Source of the DNA: Rhodospirillaceae bacterium
GTDB taxonomy: Bacteria; Pseudomonadota; Alphaproteobacteria; Rhodospirillales; Rhodospirillaceae
Assembly (NCBI GenBank): GCA_029245025.1
Contig: JAQWQC010000034.1
Span: 248,001-312,000, forward strand
Length of the DNA stretch: 64,000 bases
Direction: 5' to 3'
Under the pieces are notes generated by a model. That model did no database searches, had not been told where the DNA came from, and saw only the letters and a program-made list of their open reading frames with translations. Both the position numbers and the translations under genes were made by a program. This document shows, piece by piece, positions 19,555 through 28,665 of the stretch; the stretch's first letter is position 1; each line of letters opens with the position of its first letter.

Positions 19555-19667
19555 GGGGTTGGAATCTGCCTTCGTTTGTAACGGGTCTATGGTCGCCATC
19601 ACCGATCGTCCTTATAATGATGTCATAACCAGATGCAATTTCTGTCGTTCGCAAGATCAGGCCCAAT

Positions 19668-20504
19668 ATGCAAAGCAAAGTTAAGTTAATCCTGCACTGG
19701 AGCGTTTTCGTTCTAGCCGTTGCCATCACGACTGGTTGGCTGGTGTTATGTTTTGTTTACTTGAGCCGCCTTGGTTGGGATGGGCTTATGTCCCTGGAGC
19801 CCGGGGCATTGGCAGCAACTCTCGCCGCGGCTGCTGGACCGCCTGTAGCCCTATGGCTCATTCTTGTTGTCACGGCTCAGAGGCAAGAGCTGGTAGGTCT
19901 TAAGAGCGCGGTGCTCGATTTTGGTTTGGCTGTCCGTCGCGGGCAGCACCATGCGGAGTCCCAAGGCCGCGCCTTGCTCGAAATATCAGCGGCCTCTCAA
20001 AGAAAAGCGGCCAAAGATGAATTGGCCATTGGCTTGGACGACCTTGCGTCCCACGCATCTGTTGTCGCTGAACGTCTGGGTGTTTTAGAGCCTAATGGAA
20101 TATTACAAGCTTGGGAGCGCTATGGGTCTGGTGATCGGTGGGCGCTTATGAGGCCCTTTATTGATCGAGCGGCGGCAGAGACGGATTTTGGGGACCGGTT
20201 GGCTGGAGCGCTCGAGGGAGACGCAGTGTCCCAACTTGCTGCAAGTGCTTTTGTGCGCCGTCTTGATCTTCTGAGAGGGAATGGGGCCGCTGGTGAGCAA
20301 AAACTAATCCACGAAATACTCGTGGACGGACCGGTCGTGCAAGTCGCACGATTGTTCACAAAAGAAGAAGCCAGTGTCGCTGAGGCAGATGTTTCTAATG
20401 CTGATGAAGATCAGGGCCAAATTGGTGGTGATCAGAGTGTGTCCATAGAGGGGTGCCTTGGTCCCCAGCCAACTCTATTTCAACCAGATTCCAAGACGGC
20501 GTAG
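19668..20504 (+). CDS. Inner-membrane protein of unknown function with cytoplasmic C-terminal region
   Basis: This 278-residue protein has two hydrophobic segments near the N-terminus (about residues 10-33 and 46-68, the second GPPVALWLILVVTAQRQEL). A helical, Ala/Leu-rich region follows (LLEISAASQRKAAKDELAIG) that could coil, then an acidic low-complexity tail (SNADEDQGQIGGDQ). The two-helix start with a following QxxEL stretch resembles a loosely defined group of alphaproteobacterial membrane proteins without assigned function. It is transcribed toward rpmB. Confidence 0.65.
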   Translation: MQSKVKLILHWSVFVLAVAITTGWLVLCFVYLSRLGWDGLMSLEPGALAATLAAAAGPPVALWLILVVTAQRQELVGLKSAVLDFGLAVRRGQHHAESQGRALLEISAASQRKAAKDELAIGLDDLASHASVVAERLGVLEPNGILQAWERYGSGDRWALMRPFIDRAAAETDFGDRLAGALEGDAVSQLAASAFVRRLDLLRGNGAAGEQKLIHEILVDGPVVQVARLFTKEEASVAEADVSNADEDQGQIGGDQSVSIEGCLGPQPTLFQPDSKTA

Positions 20505-20573
20505 CGGGGGCACCGCGCCCTATTTTATGCCAATCATGCTGCGAAGGGCGTTGATCTGTCTGATTGTCGCGAT

Positions 20574-20762
20574 TTGATTGACCGCCCTCTTATTCTTAAG
20601 GCCTCCAAGCAAGTTGTTGACAAAGCCATGGCTCATCCGGCCAGTCGATATATTGCTGTGAAAATCATGCGAGGGTTGCTGGAGTGCAGGCCCGATGGCC
20701 CAATCAGGGAGACCTCGCCTCAGGATCAGCGGAACCGTGGTCCAGGGCCTAATAAACCCTAA
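20574..20762 (+). CDS. Doubtful short frame in the gap before rpmB
   Basis: The 354-bp gap between 20505 and 20858 contains a frame, in phase with the preceding gene past its TAG, that encodes LIDRPLILKASKQVVDKAMAHPAS and then a proline/arginine-rich tail. Its best start is a TTG at 20574 with no visible ribosome site. The opposite strand is also open across the region (20520-20813). Composition does not clearly favour either. It could be a small protein, a read-through extension of the upstream gene, or non-coding leader DNA of rpmB. Confidence 0.25.
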   Translation: MIDRPLILKASKQVVDKAMAHPASRYIAVKIMRGLLECRPDGPIRETSPQDQRNRGPGPNKP

Positions 20763-20780
20763 AAAACAGCCATCTAGCCC

Positions 20781-20809
20781 TTGACGGAGCCAAAACACAC
20801 CGCTAAAAC
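20781..20809 (+). promoter_or_regulatory. Candidate sigma-70 promoter of rpmB
   Basis: TTGACG (20781-20786), a 17-nt spacer and TAAAAC (20804-20809) lie 50 nt before the rpmB start codon. The -35 matches consensus at five of six positions and the spacing is optimal. Confidence 0.6.
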
Positions 20810-20858
20810 CCGCCATTCTTCGGGGCTTGGCCCAGGATCGGCTTGTAGGAGTTTGATA

Positions 20859-21149
20859 ATGTCGCGACGCTGTGACATCACCGGTAAAGGGGTCATGACT
20901 GGCAACAATGTCAGCCACGCCCAAAACAAGACCCGCCGACGCTTCCTGCCTAATCTGCAGGCTGTGTCTCTTTTGAGCGAGGCCTTGGATACGCCGATCA
21001 AGCTTCGCCTTGCTACCAGCACGCTACGTTCCATTGAAAAGCGCGGTGGTTTGGATGCCTATCTATTGTCGGCTAAGGACGCCGAGCTGACGGAAGGTGC
21101 CATAAAAATTAAGCGCCGCATCAAAAAGTCCCAAGCTAAAGCCGCTTAG
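20859..21149 (+). CDS. rpmB: 50S ribosomal protein L28
   Basis: This 96-residue basic ribosomal protein has the family opening MSRRCDITGKGVMTGNNVSHA and the following NKTRRRFLPNLQ. The C-terminal extension (KIKRRIKKSQAKAA) is the longer alphaproteobacterial form. ATG 20859 was chosen over longer in-frame alternatives because it restores the conserved N-terminus and follows TAGGAG. The gene is monocistronic, with its own promoter and a strong terminator 25 nt downstream. Confidence 0.96.
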   Translation: MSRRCDITGKGVMTGNNVSHAQNKTRRRFLPNLQAVSLLSEALDTPIKLRLATSTLRSIEKRGGLDAYLLSAKDAELTEGAIKIKRRIKKSQAKAA

Positions 21150-21174
21150 TGTCCTTTTTGTTTGCGGTTTAGGA

Positions 21175-21196
21175 GGCCCGCTAAGCGGGCCTTTTT
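21175..21196 (+). terminator. Rho-independent terminator of rpmB
   Basis: GGCCCGC (21175-21181) pairs with GCGGGCC (21185-21191) across a 3-nt loop and is followed directly by TTTTT(C)TTT. Confidence 0.92.
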
Positions 21197-21283
21197 CTTT
21201 ATGGGTTGGGATTTAACCGGATAGATGGTTCTTGCTGAGAGTATCACAATGTCCAAGCTCAGACAGACGCGCACCAACTATAG

Positions 21284-23230
21284 TTAAAAGACGGCCGCGG
21301 AGAGCGCAGCCGACTGGTACTCATCGTCTTCGTCGAATAGGTCTGTCAGCTGGGCCATCACGGCGCCACCAAGTTCATCTACGTCCATGAGAGTAATGGC
21401 TCTGCGATAATACCGCGTCACATCGTGCCCGATACCTATAGCCAGCAGTTGCACGGGAGATCTGTTCTCAATAAATGTGATGACATCTCGAAGATGTTTT
21501 TCCAGGTAGTTTCCTGGGTTAACAGACAGGGTTGAGTCATCAACCGGGGCGCCATCTGAGACAACCATCAGAATACGTCTTGCTTCTGATCGACCCATCA
21601 ATCGGGTGTGCGCCCAGGCCAATGCTTCGCCATCTATGTTTTCCTTAAGAATGCCTTCGCGCAGCATTAACCCTAAGTTCTTGCGCGCGCGCCGCCACGG
21701 CGTATCGGCAGATTTATAGATAATGTGCCGAAGGTCGTTGAGGCGGCCCGGATGTGCAGGCTTGCCGGAATCAACCCACTGCTTGCGTGACTGGCCACCT
21801 TTCCACTGGCTAGTTGTAAAGCCTAGAATTTCTACCTTCACCCCACATCGTTCCAATGTTCGCGCGAGAATATCTGCACTCATGGCAGCGATGGTAATGG
21901 GTCGACCTCGCATTGAGCCCGAGTTGTCAATAAGCAATGTCACGACAGTGTCGCGAAACTCCATTTCTTTTTCACGTTTGAAAGATAGTGAATGGGTTGG
22001 GTTCGCAACAATTCGGGCCAGCCGGCTGGTGTCGAGCAAGCCTTCTTCCAGATCAAATTCCCAATTGCGAACTTGTTGCGCCATGAGTTTGCGCTGCAAG
22101 CGGTTGGCGAGGCGTGAGACCACGCCCTGCATGTGGGCAAGTTGACGGTCTAACTGAATTCTTAGCCTTGAGAGCTCTTCTGAGTCGCATAGGTTGTAAG
22201 CATCTTCAATCTGGTCGAATTCGGTGGTGTAAACGCGATACCGCTCTTCTTTTGCGCCACGGTTATGACCAGCTTGGGGTTTCGGTTGTTCGCCATCGTT
22301 ACCCGGGTCTTCGGCGGAATCCATGGCGAATGGGATGGATGACTCTTCTTCGTTGTCACTCAACTGAACGTCTTCATCGGTTTCGCCGGATTCCGGGTCC
22401 ATATCGCCAGAGTCTGGCTCTGACTGGTCTTCTCCTTCGCTTTCGCCTTCATCACTTTCTGACGTCGACTCTGACTCTTCGTTGAGGTCGGGGCTTTCAT
22501 CCTCGTCTAAATCTCTTCCTCCATCGTCTTTCTCGAGGTCAAGCACCTCGATCATTTCGCGCAGGATGTCTGAGAACGACTGCTGGTCCTCAATATTCTC
22601 TGATAGTCGATCAAGGTACGGGGCGAGGGCGTCGCCATACTCCCGCTCAGCGACTTCAAGCACGTGGGTTCCGGCTTCGCCGAGTTTGAGAACGCCACAC
22701 TTTGAATGGATCATGACTTTGAGCGCATCTTGCATCTGGATCTGCACAGATGCGCGAGCCATTTGATACCCTTCGAGTGCTAAGCGCTGTTCTAAAGATT
22801 GGCCTAGGTTGGATGCAACCCCCATGTAGTCTTGTGAGCCAAGCACCTCTACCCGCGTTTGTTCCATCGCGTTATAGGCATCAATGGCGTCTTTGCCGTG
22901 CGGTATACGGCGCTGATGAATCCGATCATTGTGATGGCGGATGCGCATGGCGCTGGCATCGGCCGAACCTCTCAGGCGAATTACGTTTTCTGGCGTCAGT
23001 TTTGCCGGTGGTAGGGGTAACCGCACGGCTGATTCAGTGCCGCTGCTCTTCTGGTTGGTTGCAATTGGCGTGTATGAAACTTTTGTCTCAGGTTTTCCAG
23101 AAAGCGCCCTGACGGCTGCTGTTGTTGCTGTTTTCAGAGTCTCGACGCGTCCAGCCGACTTTCCACTATTTCTGTCAGTGGTTGGTGCCTTTGGTTTGAT
23201 GTCAATGTCCTGCTTTGTATGCGGTGGCAT
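21284..23230 (-). CDS. cobT: Cobaltochelatase subunit CobT
   Basis: This 648-residue subunit of the aerobic CobN-CobS-CobT cobaltochelatase inserts Co2+ into hydrogenobyrinate a,c-diamide with ATP hydrolysis. The N-terminus ends in the usual [20 protein letters not shown] stretch. A long acidic Ser/Glu/Asp-rich region (roughly residues 215-320) is typical of CobT. The C-terminal third is a von Willebrand A domain with a MIDAS motif ([14 protein letters not shown]). It follows cobS by 14 nt on the same strand. CobN is not in the window. Confidence 0.94.
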   Translation of the reverse strand: MPPHTKQDIDIKPKAPTTDRNSGKSAGRVETLKTATTAAVRALSGKPETKVSYTPIATNQKSSGTESAVRLPLPPAKLTPENVIRLRGSADASAMRIRHHNDRIHQRRIPHGKDAIDAYNAMEQTRVEVLGSQDYMGVASNLGQSLEQRLALEGYQMARASVQIQMQDALKVMIHSKCGVLKLGEAGTHVLEVAEREYGDALAPYLDRLSENIEDQQSFSDILREMIEVLDLEKDDGGRDLDEDESPDLNEESESTSESDEGESEGEDQSEPDSGDMDPESGETDEDVQLSDNEEESSIPFAMDSAEDPGNDGEQPKPQAGHNRGAKEERYRVYTTEFDQIEDAYNLCDSEELSRLRIQLDRQLAHMQGVVSRLANRLQRKLMAQQVRNWEFDLEEGLLDTSRLARIVANPTHSLSFKREKEMEFRDTVVTLLIDNSGSMRGRPITIAAMSADILARTLERCGVKVEILGFTTSQWKGGQSRKQWVDSGKPAHPGRLNDLRHIIYKSADTPWRRARKNLGLMLREGILKENIDGEALAWAHTRLMGRSEARRILMVVSDGAPVDDSTLSVNPGNYLEKHLRDVITFIENRSPVQLLAIGIGHDVTRYYRRAITLMDVDELGGAVMAQLTDLFDEDDEYQSAALSAAVF

Positions 23231-23244
23231 GGCTGGAGTTCCAG

Positions 23245-24222
23245 CTAAGCGACAGCAACTGAGTCTAGCAGTTCTTCGCCGAAACAGCGCTGGAAGTATT
23301 CAGAAACAACTGGCCGTTCAGTTTCATCGCACTTGTTTAAGAAAGTGACGCGGAATGCGTAGGGGATATCATCGAAAATCTTTGCATTCTCGGCCCACGT
23401 GATTACCGTTCGTGGCGACATCACGGTTGAGATGTCTCCCGCCATAAATCCAGCCCGCGAGAGATCGGCGACCCGGACCATTGCTGATAGCGTTTCTTTG
23501 CCTTTTTTATTGTCGTAGGCAGGAACTTTAGCGAGGACGATATCTGCTTCCGCGTTGTGTTCCAGGTAGTTTAGCGTGGCGACGATGTTCCACCTGTCCA
23601 TTTGCCCTTGGTTGATCTGTTGCGTTCCGTGATACAGCCCTGTGGTGTCTCCCAAACCTACAGTGTTTGCCGTCGAGAACAGGCGAAACGCTGGGTGAGG
23701 AAGGATCACTTTGTTTTGGTCGAGAAGGGTGAGGCGGCCTTCGACTTCTAGGACGCGCTGAATTACGAACATGACATCCGGCCGTCCTGCGTCATATTCG
23801 TCAAACACCAGGGCGATAGGGTTTTGCAATGCCCATGGCAGGATGCCCTCGCGGAACTCAGTCACTTGAACGCCGTCGCGTAAAACAATGGCATCCTTGC
23901 CAACCAAGTCGATCCGGCTGATATGACTGTCCAGATTGACGCGTAGGCAGGGCCAGTTTAGTCGCGCGGCGACCTGTTCAATATGGGTGGATTTGCCGGT
24001 GCCGTGATATCCCTGAATCATTACCCGCCGGTTGTGGCTAAAGCCGGCCAGGATCGCGAGCGTGGTGTCAGGGTCAAACTGATATGCTGGGTCGACTTCA
24101 GGCACATGTTCTTCACGAGCACTGAACGCTGGTACAACCATTTTTCTGTCGAGGCCAAAAACGTCTTTTACGTTGACCTCGGTGTCCGGGAGGCCTGGGG
24201 TTTTTTCACTATCGGGCGCCAT
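23245..24222 (-). CDS. cobS: Cobaltochelatase subunit CobS (AAA+ ATPase)
   Basis: This 325-residue protein starts from ATG 24222. This start matches the family opening ([14 protein letters not shown]) and avoids overlap with the upstream SDR gene; a longer open frame exists. The MoxR-type AAA+ core has Walker [16 protein letters not shown], a Walker B-like [16 protein letters not shown] and sensor [10 protein letters not shown]. CobS and CobT assemble into the motor that drives cobalt chelation by CobN. It is the first of the cobST pair. No cobalamin-riboswitch sequence was recognised upstream. Confidence 0.95.
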   Translation of the reverse strand: MAPDSEKTPGLPDTEVNVKDVFGLDRKMVVPAFSAREEHVPEVDPAYQFDPDTTLAILAGFSHNRRVMIQGYHGTGKSTHIEQVAARLNWPCLRVNLDSHISRIDLVGKDAIVLRDGVQVTEFREGILPWALQNPIALVFDEYDAGRPDVMFVIQRVLEVEGRLTLLDQNKVILPHPAFRLFSTANTVGLGDTTGLYHGTQQINQGQMDRWNIVATLNYLEHNAEADIVLAKVPAYDNKKGKETLSAMVRVADLSRAGFMAGDISTVMSPRTVITWAENAKIFDDIPYAFRVTFLNKCDETERPVVSEYFQRCFGEELLDSVAVA

Positions 24223-24304
24223 GAAACAATCCTTGTCTGAGACCGGTTTATACCCTGACCAAAGGTGGCTTTGTAAAGCCCGGTAAACCTGTGACTGGGG
24301 TGAG

Positions 24305-25096
24305 CTAGCCGATGCCCTTGGTCCAGCCACCGTCTGCAGTGAGGCAGGCCCCTGTCATATTGGCTGCGCGTTCAGAGGCAAGGAAGGCTGCTAAGAGGCC
24401 AATTTCCTCAGGTTCGGCCAGGCGGTCCATGGGTATCTGGTCGGTGTAGTGAGATTCAACCTCGGGTACTGTTATTCCGCTGCTTTCTGCCAGTTTGGCC
24501 ATCAGGTTTGTCCAGCGCTCTGTCCGCGTGGGCCCTGGGTTGAGTGCATTAACGATAATATTGTGGGGGGCCAGCTCTTCCCCTAGACCGCGGGTCACGG
24601 CAAGTAGGGCCGCATTCGCTGCTGATCCAGGCAACAGCCTGGGCGACGGCTGGGCCCCTGTGTTTCCGACAATATTGACGATGCGTCCGCCCTTATTGTC
24701 GATCATGTGCGGAATGACAGCGCGCATCATGCGGATTGTACCCATGACTTTGAGTTCTATACTGTCCTGCCAAACCTGATCAGGAACTTCCCAAAACAAA
24801 CCGCCCTGTGAGGCGCCGGCTGAATTGACGAGAATATCAATCCGGTCAAATGCGTCGATGCTAGCTTTCACGACTTTGTCAGAAATTGCGCCTTGGGTCA
24901 GGTCAGCTGGCACGGTGACCACACGAACACCATGCTCCGCAATGAGCTGTTTGCTCTGAGCTGTCAGGGCGCCTTCGTCTCTAGCGGATAAAATAAGGTT
25001 GGTGCCTTCGGCTGCAAGTGCAGCTGCGGAAGCCGCTCCTAGGCCACGACTGGCTCCTGTGATAATTGCAACTTTGTCTTTTAGTAGAAGGTCCAT
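24305..25096 (-). CDS. Short-chain dehydrogenase/reductase
   Basis: This 263-residue classical SDR has the NAD(P)-binding motif [12 protein letters not shown] near residue 13, NSAGAS at the NNAG position, and a C-terminal [12 protein letters not shown] segment. The active-site region is unusual. After [33 protein letters not shown] the expected Ser-Tyr-x3-Lys is not evident: the Tyr/Lys positions seem to read as S-A-A-N-A. It may therefore be a divergent or catalytically altered member. It lies between the J-domain gene and cobS, splitting a normally compact neighbourhood. Confidence 0.85.
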   Translation of the reverse strand: MDLLLKDKVAIITGASRGLGAASAAALAAEGTNLILSARDEGALTAQSKQLIAEHGVRVVTVPADLTQGAISDKVVKASIDAFDRIDILVNSAGASQGGLFWEVPDQVWQDSIELKVMGTIRMMRAVIPHMIDNKGGRIVNIVGNTGAQPSPRLLPGSAANAALLAVTRGLGEELAPHNIIVNALNPGPTRTERWTNLMAKLAESSGITVPEVESHYTDQIPMDRLAEPEEIGLLAAFLASERAANMTGACLTADGGWTKGIG

Positions 25097-25125
25097 GGTG
25101 TGGTGATGCCTTAGTTGGGGTCGCC

Positions 25126-25701
25126 CTATTGCGGTGCGAGGGCAGACCGAATCGTTTGGTAAGCTGCGTTGATGGTTTTCATACGGTCTTCGGAAACCGT
25201 TGACCCACCGTTTGCATCAGGATGATATCGTTTTACGAGTTCTTTGTATCGCCCTTTAAGCTCTTCGAGCGAGGGGTTGCCAGACAAGCCGAGCGTTCTC
25301 TGTGCTTTCGAAACTTCTAATGATACCGACCCAGTTTCTCCACGCGGGGGTCCATCTGTGTCAGGCTTGTCTCTGTATACATCGAAAGGATCATAGATAT
25401 TTTGCCAGGGACGACCCGGGGCTTGTCTTTCACCCATCTTCCACGTCGGTCGATCCCAGGTCGCAGCGCTGCGATATTCTATTTCCATATCATCCGGCCC
25501 AAGGCCTTCATGATAATTCCATTGCGCGTTGTATAGCCGGACATGGTCCAAGCAGAAAAAATAGTAATCCGTCAGAGACGGGTCTTGTGGCGCACGGTGG
25601 AGTCCAACCCCTGCGCAGCCGCGCCATTGACACCGCCGCGCGGCGCCATCACCAACTGACTGAGCGCCGGGAAACTTTTCTTGAGATGTGGAAGTCTTCA
25701 T
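25126..25701 (-). CDS. J-domain (DnaJ-like) protein
   Basis: This 191-residue protein has a C-terminal J domain (about residues 130-191): QRTLGLSGNPSLEELKGRYKEL then KRYHPDANGG with the HPD motif that stimulates DnaK ATPase. The N-terminal part contains CQWRGCAGVGLHRAP and YYFFCLDHVRLYNAQWNY, the Cys pairs suggesting a small metal-binding module. This domain order is typical of the alphaproteobacterial J protein found beside cobS and bolA. It is divergent from bolA across about 107 bp. Confidence 0.9.
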   Translation of the reverse strand: MKTSTSQEKFPGAQSVGDGAARRCQWRGCAGVGLHRAPQDPSLTDYYFFCLDHVRLYNAQWNYHEGLGPDDMEIEYRSAATWDRPTWKMGERQAPGRPWQNIYDPFDVYRDKPDTDGPPRGETGSVSLEVSKAQRTLGLSGNPSLEELKGRYKELVKRYHPDANGGSTVSEDRMKTINAAYQTIRSALAPQ

Positions 25702-25808
25702 TATGTAAAAAGTATCCGGACCTAAGCCAACGCGCGCAATATTGCTTCTTCAAGTGAAGTATGCTTGTTCATGTCGAGCATCAACCTTGTTTTGAAAAAA
25801 GGGCGGTT

Positions 25809-26105
25809 ATGGGTGACTACTACAATCGCATAGAGCGCAAACTCACAGATGCTTTAGCGCCGGAACACCTAACCATAGAGGATGATTCACATCGTCATGT
25901 GGGGCATGCAGGTGTGCATCCCGACGGCGGTGCTGAAACGCATTTCAATGTCGAAATCATTTCTCAGGGTTTCGAGGGACAAAATCGCGTGGCCCGCCAA
26001 CGCCAAGTTTATGAGTTGCTGTCAGACGAATTGAGGGGGCGTGTCCATGCTTTATCTTTGGTGACCCTTACGCCCGAGGAGGCGTCGAAGCGACGCGCGG
26101 GCTAA
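25809..26105 (+). CDS. BolA family protein
   Basis: This 98-residue protein starts at ATG 25809 (MGDYYNRIERKL). The upstream in-frame ATG at 25761 would add an atypical leader. The BolA fold is visible in LTIEDDSHRHVGHAG, FNVEIISQGFEGQNRVARQRQVYELLSDEL and HALSLVTLTPEE. The invariant histidine and the RxRxVYxLL helix are present. BolA proteins bind monothiol glutaredoxins and [2Fe-2S] clusters. Its stop TAA overlaps the convergent DUF2889 stop by 4 nt. Confidence 0.93.
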   Translation: MGDYYNRIERKLTDALAPEHLTIEDDSHRHVGHAGVHPDGGAETHFNVEIISQGFEGQNRVARQRQVYELLSDELRGRVHALSLVTLTPEEASKRRAG

Positions 26106-26662
26106 GCGCCTGTGTAGTGCTTAGGGAACTCTCTTTTGACGATTTCACCGTCTTGAGCCCATGCGTGACAAGTGTCGAGAATAGGCGGTCGTTTAATAGC
26201 TCCAGATTTTAAAGCAGCGCTCAGTTTCCCCATGCGCCTACCAACCAGTGTTTGAAAGGCAGTCGTGGCGATAGGTTTGATGAGTTCGACCAAATGGGTG
26301 CAGCCTTGGGTGCCACCCAGTCGCTCTTGAACATTCCTAGTTAAGCCTTGAGTTATGCGAAGACCAATCAGCTTCTGGAAATTCGGTGTGATGTTTTCGC
26401 ATAGTGTAAAGGGGCTGTAATCTGTCACTGCCATGCAATCCCTGATCGTCAAGGTGTCATCAATCGTTACACGCAGCCCCATCCCATGGAGGGGCTCTCC
26501 TGCCTTAATCTCAACTCGATCATGGTTAGGGAAATTGTAAGTCTTTATGTCTGTCATCCATCCGTCGATGTCCCACATGCCGTCGGCGCGCTGGTAGCCG
26601 CGGCATTCAATGGTGCGCGTGTGTAGCAATTCGCGGTCCTCTATTGGGGCGGGTAAGGGCAT
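26102..26662 (-). CDS. DUF2889 family protein
   Basis: This 186-residue soluble protein shows the DUF2889 pattern: RTIECRGYQRADGMWDIDGWM at the start, KAGEPLHGMGLRVTIDDTLTI in the middle, and GGTQGCTHLVELIKPIATTAFQ near the end. Three conserved cysteines and a histidine are visible, but no function is established. Proteobacterial members are often near acyl-CoA or aromatic catabolism genes; no such link exists here. Confidence 0.85.
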   Translation of the reverse strand: MPLPAPIEDRELLHTRTIECRGYQRADGMWDIDGWMTDIKTYNFPNHDRVEIKAGEPLHGMGLRVTIDDTLTIRDCMAVTDYSPFTLCENITPNFQKLIGLRITQGLTRNVQERLGGTQGCTHLVELIKPIATTAFQTLVGRRMGKLSAALKSGAIKRPPILDTCHAWAQDGEIVKREFPKHYTGA

Positions 26663-26771
26663 TGCGGTCCTAGCTTCAGTTGGTTAAGGCGCAGGCTTAC
26701 CTGAATGGCGTGCCTAGGCAAAGGCACAAGCATGAATACCGACCAGGTAGCGCAAGCATGGCTAAAAAGCA

Positions 26772-27215
26772 TTAGCCTGTGCCGTAGTTCTCGCCATAAA
26801 TAAATGCGTTGCGATCTTTCAAATCTTCTTCTAGCTCAAGATTATAGATCGCGTAGAGGTCGCGAACCGACACCATACCTACAAGTGTATCGCCGTCAGT
26901 TACCGGCAGATGACGATAATTGCGCTCAATCATCATTTTGATCGCTTGGGCTGGCGTGTCTTCGGGATGCAGGGTATCGGGGTTAGCGGTCATAATCTCT
27001 TTAGCCGTTAAAGCATCTGGGTCCAGTCCCCCTGCAATAATACGCGTAGTCATGTCGCGCTCCGTAATGATGCCGACGAGGACGTCACTTTCGGTCACCA
27101 AAACAGCTGCTATACGTTTGTCATGCATGATCTTGGCAACGGCACGGGCTTTGCAGTTCTGCTGAACCGTGACGAGGGTTTGCCCGCTAATAACATCTGG
27201 GACGATCTTGCGCAT
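26772..27215 (-). CDS. Stand-alone tandem CBS-domain protein
   Basis: This 147-residue protein consists of one Bateman pair. CBS1 covers roughly residues 12-70 (AVAKIMHDKRIAAVLVTESDVLVGIITERDM) and CBS2 residues 75-130 (PAQAIKMMIERNYRHLPVTDGD). Such modules sense adenine nucleotides or SAM and regulate partner proteins. No catalytic domain is attached. It lies alone on its strand, 113 bp downstream of the CorC-family gene. Confidence 0.9.
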   Translation of the reverse strand: MRKIVPDVISGQTLVTVQQNCKARAVAKIMHDKRIAAVLVTESDVLVGIITERDMTTRIIAGGLDPDALTAKEIMTANPDTLHPEDTPAQAIKMMIERNYRHLPVTDGDTLVGMVSVRDLYAIYNLELEEDLKDRNAFIYGENYGTG

Positions 27216-27328
27216 CGCGGCTCTAAGTTTCCTCCCCTACTTAAGTTTCTTTGGACAGTTAACGACTACCTACAACAAATTGTCGCTCTCCGGTTTGCAG
27301 GGGTCAAGGCGCCACCCGGCCGCGCCGC

Positions 27329-28633
27329 CTAAGTGGCTGAATCACTTTGCTCCGACGCCTCCTCAAGGGCCTGTTTTGGCGGCGTAACGCGCATTTTAGC
27401 AATTTGATTACGATGCCTACGCAAGATTTCGAAACGGAAACTATGGAAGCTAAACACTTGGCCGGGTGAGGGAATGGTTCGCGACTCGGCCATCACCAGC
27501 CCTGCAATGGTTGACGCCTCTGCATCCGGTAGGTCCCACTCAAATTCACGATTTAGGTCTCTAATGGTGACGGATCCATCGACGAGGTAGCTGCCCCCGC
27601 GCTGGGGGGTCACACCGGACACGGACACGTCGGTTTCATCGACAATGTCCCCGACGATTTCTTCCAATATGTCTTCAAGGGTGACGACACCCTGCACATC
27701 ACCGTATTCGTCGACGACGATAGCGAAATGTTCACGCCGTTCACGGAATGCATTTAGTTGGTCGAGGAGATTAGTTGTCTCTGGAACAAACCAGGGTTCT
27801 GCGCATACGGAAAGAATATCAATTGTGTCTGCATCACCTCCGGATGCGCGAAGTGCACGCAAAACGGGCTTTGTGTGCAATACCCCGACAATGTTCTCGG
27901 TGCTCTTCTGCCACAATGGTACGCGCGTGTAGGGGCTATCTGAAATTTCAGAAAGTATTTGTTCCGTAGGTAGATCCGCATCGATTGTAATCAGGCTATT
28001 GCGGTGTGTCATAATTTCGCCGATCTCGACGTCGGCCAGATCAAGCACGCTACGCAACATGGCGCGTTCGTGTTTGATCTCTTCTTTAATCTCAGCTTCT
28101 CCAGTGTGCAGGTCAATTGCACCGCGAAGCTCGGACAGTGTTTGTTTGGCTGATAGCACGCTCTCAGTGCTGGCGCCCAAAAGAGTGAGGGCAACCCGAA
28201 TGATACCTTGGATGACGACATTGATGGGGCCGAATACCCAAGTCAGCATTTGCATCACGGGGGCTACTGCTAGGGCCATTTTGTGGGTATGTATGAGGGC
28301 GTATGTTTTAGGAAGGATCTCTGCAAAAATGAGCACCAATAGCGTCATCACGGCAGTAGCGTAGACCACGCCAGGCTCGCCGAAGATTTCGATCATCAAG
28401 CTCGTCGCAATCGCTGAAGCAGAGATGTTGACGAGATTGTTACCTAATAAAATAGTGGCAATCAGTCGCTCTCGATGGCTCAGCAGTCCATTGACTCGCT
28501 TGGCCCGGACATCACCGTCATTTTCACGTTGATGCATATAGGAGCGTGAGGTTGCAGTAAGCGCCGTCTCAGATCCTGAGAAGAACGCAGACAGCAGCAA
28601 AAGAAAAAATACTAGTCCTGCGGTATACACCAT
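27329..28633 (-). CDS. HlyC/CorC (CNNM-like) family membrane protein
   Basis: This 434-residue protein has an N-terminal DUF21/CNNM membrane domain (four hydrophobic segments; AFFSGSETALTATSRSYMHQ is the hallmark first-helix motif). A CBS pair follows (about residues 205-330, including HFAIVVDEYGDVQGVVTLEDILEEIVGDI), then the C-terminal CorC/HlyC domain (YLVDGSVTIRDLNREFEWDLPD). The family is linked to Mg2+/Co2+ homeostasis. It is the last gene of an aroK-aroB-corC run, 32 nt after aroB, a frequent alphaproteobacterial order. Confidence 0.93.
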   Translation of the reverse strand: MVYTAGLVFFLLLLSAFFSGSETALTATSRSYMHQRENDGDVRAKRVNGLLSHRERLIATILLGNNLVNISASAIATSLMIEIFGEPGVVYATAVMTLLVLIFAEILPKTYALIHTHKMALAVAPVMQMLTWVFGPINVVIQGIIRVALTLLGASTESVLSAKQTLSELRGAIDLHTGEAEIKEEIKHERAMLRSVLDLADVEIGEIMTHRNSLITIDADLPTEQILSEISDSPYTRVPLWQKSTENIVGVLHTKPVLRALRASGGDADTIDILSVCAEPWFVPETTNLLDQLNAFRERREHFAIVVDEYGDVQGVVTLEDILEEIVGDIVDETDVSVSGVTPQRGGSYLVDGSVTIRDLNREFEWDLPDAEASTIAGLVMAESRTIPSPGQVFSFHSFRFEILRRHRNQIAKMRVTPPKQALEEASEQSDSAT

Positions 28634-28665
28634 TGGTGAGAAGCTCCGAAGAAGTCATGGAATGG

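Noticed and set aside
22330-22560. Acidic low-complexity region in cobT as a frameshifted or foreign insert
   Set aside because: A long Asp/Glu/Ser-rich linker ahead of the VWA domain is normal for CobT.
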